From positions 1-64,000 of the forward strand of contig CAYPYG010000014.1 in NCBI GenBank assembly GCA_964415175.1: 64,000 nucleotides of DNA, given 5' to 3'. Shown here piece by piece: positions 62,578-64,000 of this stretch. This DNA comes from UBA2231 sp964415175. Lineage in GTDB: Bacteria > Elusimicrobiota > Elusimicrobia > Elusimicrobiales > UBA9959. The first letter of the stretch is position 1. Every line of letters starts with the position of its first letter. Position numbers and translations under genes: made by a program. The notes under the pieces are model-generated. The model was not told where the DNA came from. It searched no databases and saw only the letters and a list, made by a program, of their open reading frames with translations.

Positions 62578-63333
62578 CTACTTTATCAGTTTCCTGAAGC
62601 TCGCGATCTCCATCGGGTGCAGTTCTATGTCGCCCAGGCCGCGGACGACCACGGAGACGTCGCCGGTCTTGGCCGAAAGCGAGAGGTACTGGGCCTCGTT
62701 GGGGTTGAGCGCCAGGCTCAGCACGCCCTTGTCGGAGAAGGCCTGGTCGGCGGCCTCCTTGCCGGCCTTGGCCTTGGCCATGTCGCCCGACATGCCCTGG
62801 CCGAGGTTGGTGCCGACGCCGAGCACCAGCACGTTCTGCAGTATCGTGGCCGTGACCTTCTCCTTGCGGCTGTCGCCCATGACGGCGTCGAAGGTGACCA
62901 GCACGTCGACGCGGTCGCCGGGCTTGACCAGGCGCAGCAGCTCGTTCTCCATGGGCAGGATGCAGCCGCGGTAGCCGGGCGGCACCTTGACGCTGAGGCC
63001 CGCCTCGGGGCTCAGCGAGACCAGCGCGCCCTGGGTGACCTGGTTGCCCTTGGGGATGCGCACCGCGGTGACGAGATTGGCGACGTGCTTTATATCGGAA
63101 GGGCTGCGCACCTCGTAGGCGTCCTGCTGCATGTATTTGCGCGGGACCTGTATGACCTCCACGAGGTCCTCCTTTATGACCGTGCGGGCCGGGAGGTCGA
63201 ACCTGGCCACCAGCACCTGGCCGGTCTCGTAGGCGCGCGCCAGGTTCTTCTCCTTCTGGGAGAGTATCCACCAGTAGATCATAGCGGCGCCTAGGGCCAG
63301 CAGCAGCGGGAGGAGGAATCCTTTCTTTTCCAT
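62578..63333 (-). CDS. cpaB: CpaB/RcpC pilus assembly protein
   Basis: 251 residues. One N-terminal membrane helix (about 5-24), then a SAF domain (VLVARFDLPARTVIKEDLVE; IPKGNQVTQGALV) and an RcpC/CpaB C-terminal region (VPPGYRGCILPM; LVKPGDRVDVLVTFD; TILQNVLVLGVG). CpaB spans the periplasm and supports the secretin. A GTG start four codons upstream is possible; the ATG at 63333 was preferred because the GTG would sit inside the candidate promoter region. It begins the core tad operon. Confidence 0.9.
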   Translation of the reverse strand: MEKKGFLLPLLLALGAAMIYWWILSQKEKNLARAYETGQVLVARFDLPARTVIKEDLVEVIQVPRKYMQQDAYEVRSPSDIKHVANLVTAVRIPKGNQVTQGALVSLSPEAGLSVKVPPGYRGCILPMENELLRLVKPGDRVDVLVTFDAVMGDSRKEKVTATILQNVLVLGVGTNLGQGMSGDMAKAKAGKEAADQAFSDKGVLSLALNPNEAQYLSLSAKTGDVSVVVRGLGDIELHPMEIASFRKLIK

Positions 63334-63350
63334 AATCGGGGGCACCTCTG

Positions 63351-63378
63351 GTTATAGTTTACGGGGCTCGGGTTACAA
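63351..63378 (-). promoter_or_regulatory. Candidate promoter for cpaB
   Basis: TTGTAA (63378-63373), 16-nt spacer, TATAAC (63356-63351). The start would be near 63344, leaving only about 11 nt of leader. Two GATTTAACA repeats lie just upstream. Confidence 0.35.
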
Positions 63379-63405
63379 CCTTGTTAAATCGCTGTTAAAT
63401 CCGTG

Positions 63406-63897
63406 CTACTGGATGAACGGCTTCTCCACCGGCATGCGCATCATGACCTTGAGGGTCTTGGCCCGCTTCTGCCGCGGCGGGTCGGAGAGTATGAAGCTCG
63501 ATCCCGGGAAGACGAGCCGCGCCGGGTAGAACATCGTGACCTCCAGGTCGTGGTTGCTGTGGCTGCGGCCCGTGTCCTGCACCTGCCTGTCGCTCCCGGT
63601 CCAGATGCACTCCGCGGTCACCGACATGTTGTTGCAGTTGGCGAACATCTGGCAGAGGACCTCCCGCATCTTTATCTCGGCGTTGCCCTTGTCGCAGTAG
63701 TTCTTGTCCTCGCCGCCCTTGGGGCCGGCCACCAGCGCCCCTATGCGGGCCAGTTCGTAGGCGCTGTGATGGGCCAGTATGGTCTGGAAGGCCAGGTTGC
63801 CGAGCTCCATGATGAGGAAGAGCATCAGCATGAAGACCGGGAGCACCAGAAGGAGCTCCACGGTCACTTGTCCTTTTTTCCGGGGCGGCTGTCCCAT
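63406..63897 (-). CDS. TadE-like pseudopilin
   Basis: 163 residues. KKGQVTVELLLVLPVFMLML (residues about 7-26) is a type IVb prepilin motif with Glu at +5. The exported domain has four cysteines (NYCDKG, VLCQMFANCNN, AECIWTG) likely paired by disulfides, and a C-terminal part DLEVTMFYPARLVFPGSSF typical of TadE proteins. It heads the tad block, 72 nt before cpaB. AAGG eight nt upstream supports the ATG at 63897. Confidence 0.85.
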   Translation of the reverse strand: MGQPPRKKGQVTVELLLVLPVFMLMLFLIMELGNLAFQTILAHHSAYELARIGALVAGPKGGEDKNYCDKGNAEIKMREVLCQMFANCNNMSVTAECIWTGSDRQVQDTGRSHSNHDLEVTMFYPARLVFPGSSFILSDPPRQKRAKTLKVMMRMPVEKPFIQ

Positions 63898-64000
63898 AAG
63901 GCGGCCTTTCCCGTTCCCGGCCGTTCCTCCTGAACGGTCCGCGCCGGCCGGCCCTTCCGGGGAAGGGACGGCCGGCGGCGGGGGCGGGGCGGGACTCCTT
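63898..64000. other. Leader at the window edge
   Basis: Very GC-rich. On the minus strand CCCTTC/GAAGGG and CCGTTC-AGGAG-GAACGG hairpins can form, the second with a ribosome-binding-like AGGAG in its loop but no start codon at the right distance. No promoter or gene recognised; the region is cut by the window edge. Confidence 0.3.

Noticed and set aside
62555..63271. Upstream extension of the secretin frame
   Set aside because: It runs antiframe through cpaB with Arg/Gly-rich nonsense sequence; the signal peptide and GGAGG site mark the true start at 62554.

Overview
This is a gene-dense, high-GC window in which every convincing gene lies on the minus strand. It reads from right to left as a tight-adherence (Tad) secretion and pilus locus, a signalling island, the pilin genes, and finally one enormous surface-protein gene that fills 40 kb. 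Tad genes, a secretin and signal peptides indicate a bacterium with an outer membrane. The very long repeat protein, many two-component proteins, RAYT/REP-type palindromes and the style of the genes suggest an uncultured lineage such as Elusimicrobiota or a neighbouring phylum. That assignment is inference; no marker gene in the window fixes the taxon.

Layout from high to low coordinates (the direction of transcription). 63.9-57.1 kb: TadE-like pseudopilin, CpaB/RcpC, a very short secretin, a TadZ-TadA fusion ATPase, TadB with an added exported N-terminal domain, TadC, then a TPR lipoprotein/TadD-like protein (57.1-55.7 kb; an ordinary signal peptide is more likely than a lipobox). 55.6-46.4 kb: a signalling island with two paralogous membrane sensors lacking any output domain, a small DUF3566-like membrane protein, an OmpR-type regulator whose receiver has lost its phosphorylation residues, a stand-alone CheY-like receiver, a tandem DsbA-fold protein, a Cache-HAMP histidine kinase, a receiver-histidine kinase hybrid and a NarL/LuxR-type regulator. 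46.2-44.2 kb: Flp pilin, TadG-like and TadE-like proteins from their own promoter. 44.0-41.6 kb: a membrane protein with a cysteine-rich tail and an S41-like protein. 41.6-41.3 kb: a near-consensus promoter, a c-di-GMP-I (GEMM-I) riboswitch and a terminator-based expression platform. 41.2-0.04 kb: an exported HEAT-repeat protein and, 8 nt after it, a 13,317-residue secreted protein.

The most interesting picture is a surface-attachment system in which a Tad pilus, a dense set of regulators and a giant multi-domain adhesin sit side by side, and in which the giant gene is preceded by a c-di-GMP-sensing leader RNA. By eye the leader looks like an OFF switch: the strand that completes the terminator is perfectly complementary over 11 nt to the 3' edge of the aptamer. 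A second promoter just downstream could bypass it. The giant protein has a signal peptide, a beta-propeller-like head, two IPT/TIG domains, about 60 Ig-like domains of one kind and about 35 of another, and no recognisable C-terminal anchor. Two operons (flp and the Cys-rich/S41 pair) share the same promoter design, TTGAAA-N17-TATAAC with a CGTTCCG core in the spacer. REP-like palindromes punctuate the intergenic spaces, and one copy sits in frame inside a coding sequence.

Limits: domain names come from reading motifs by eye; repeat counts are hand counts; promoters, terminators and RNA folds were not computed.
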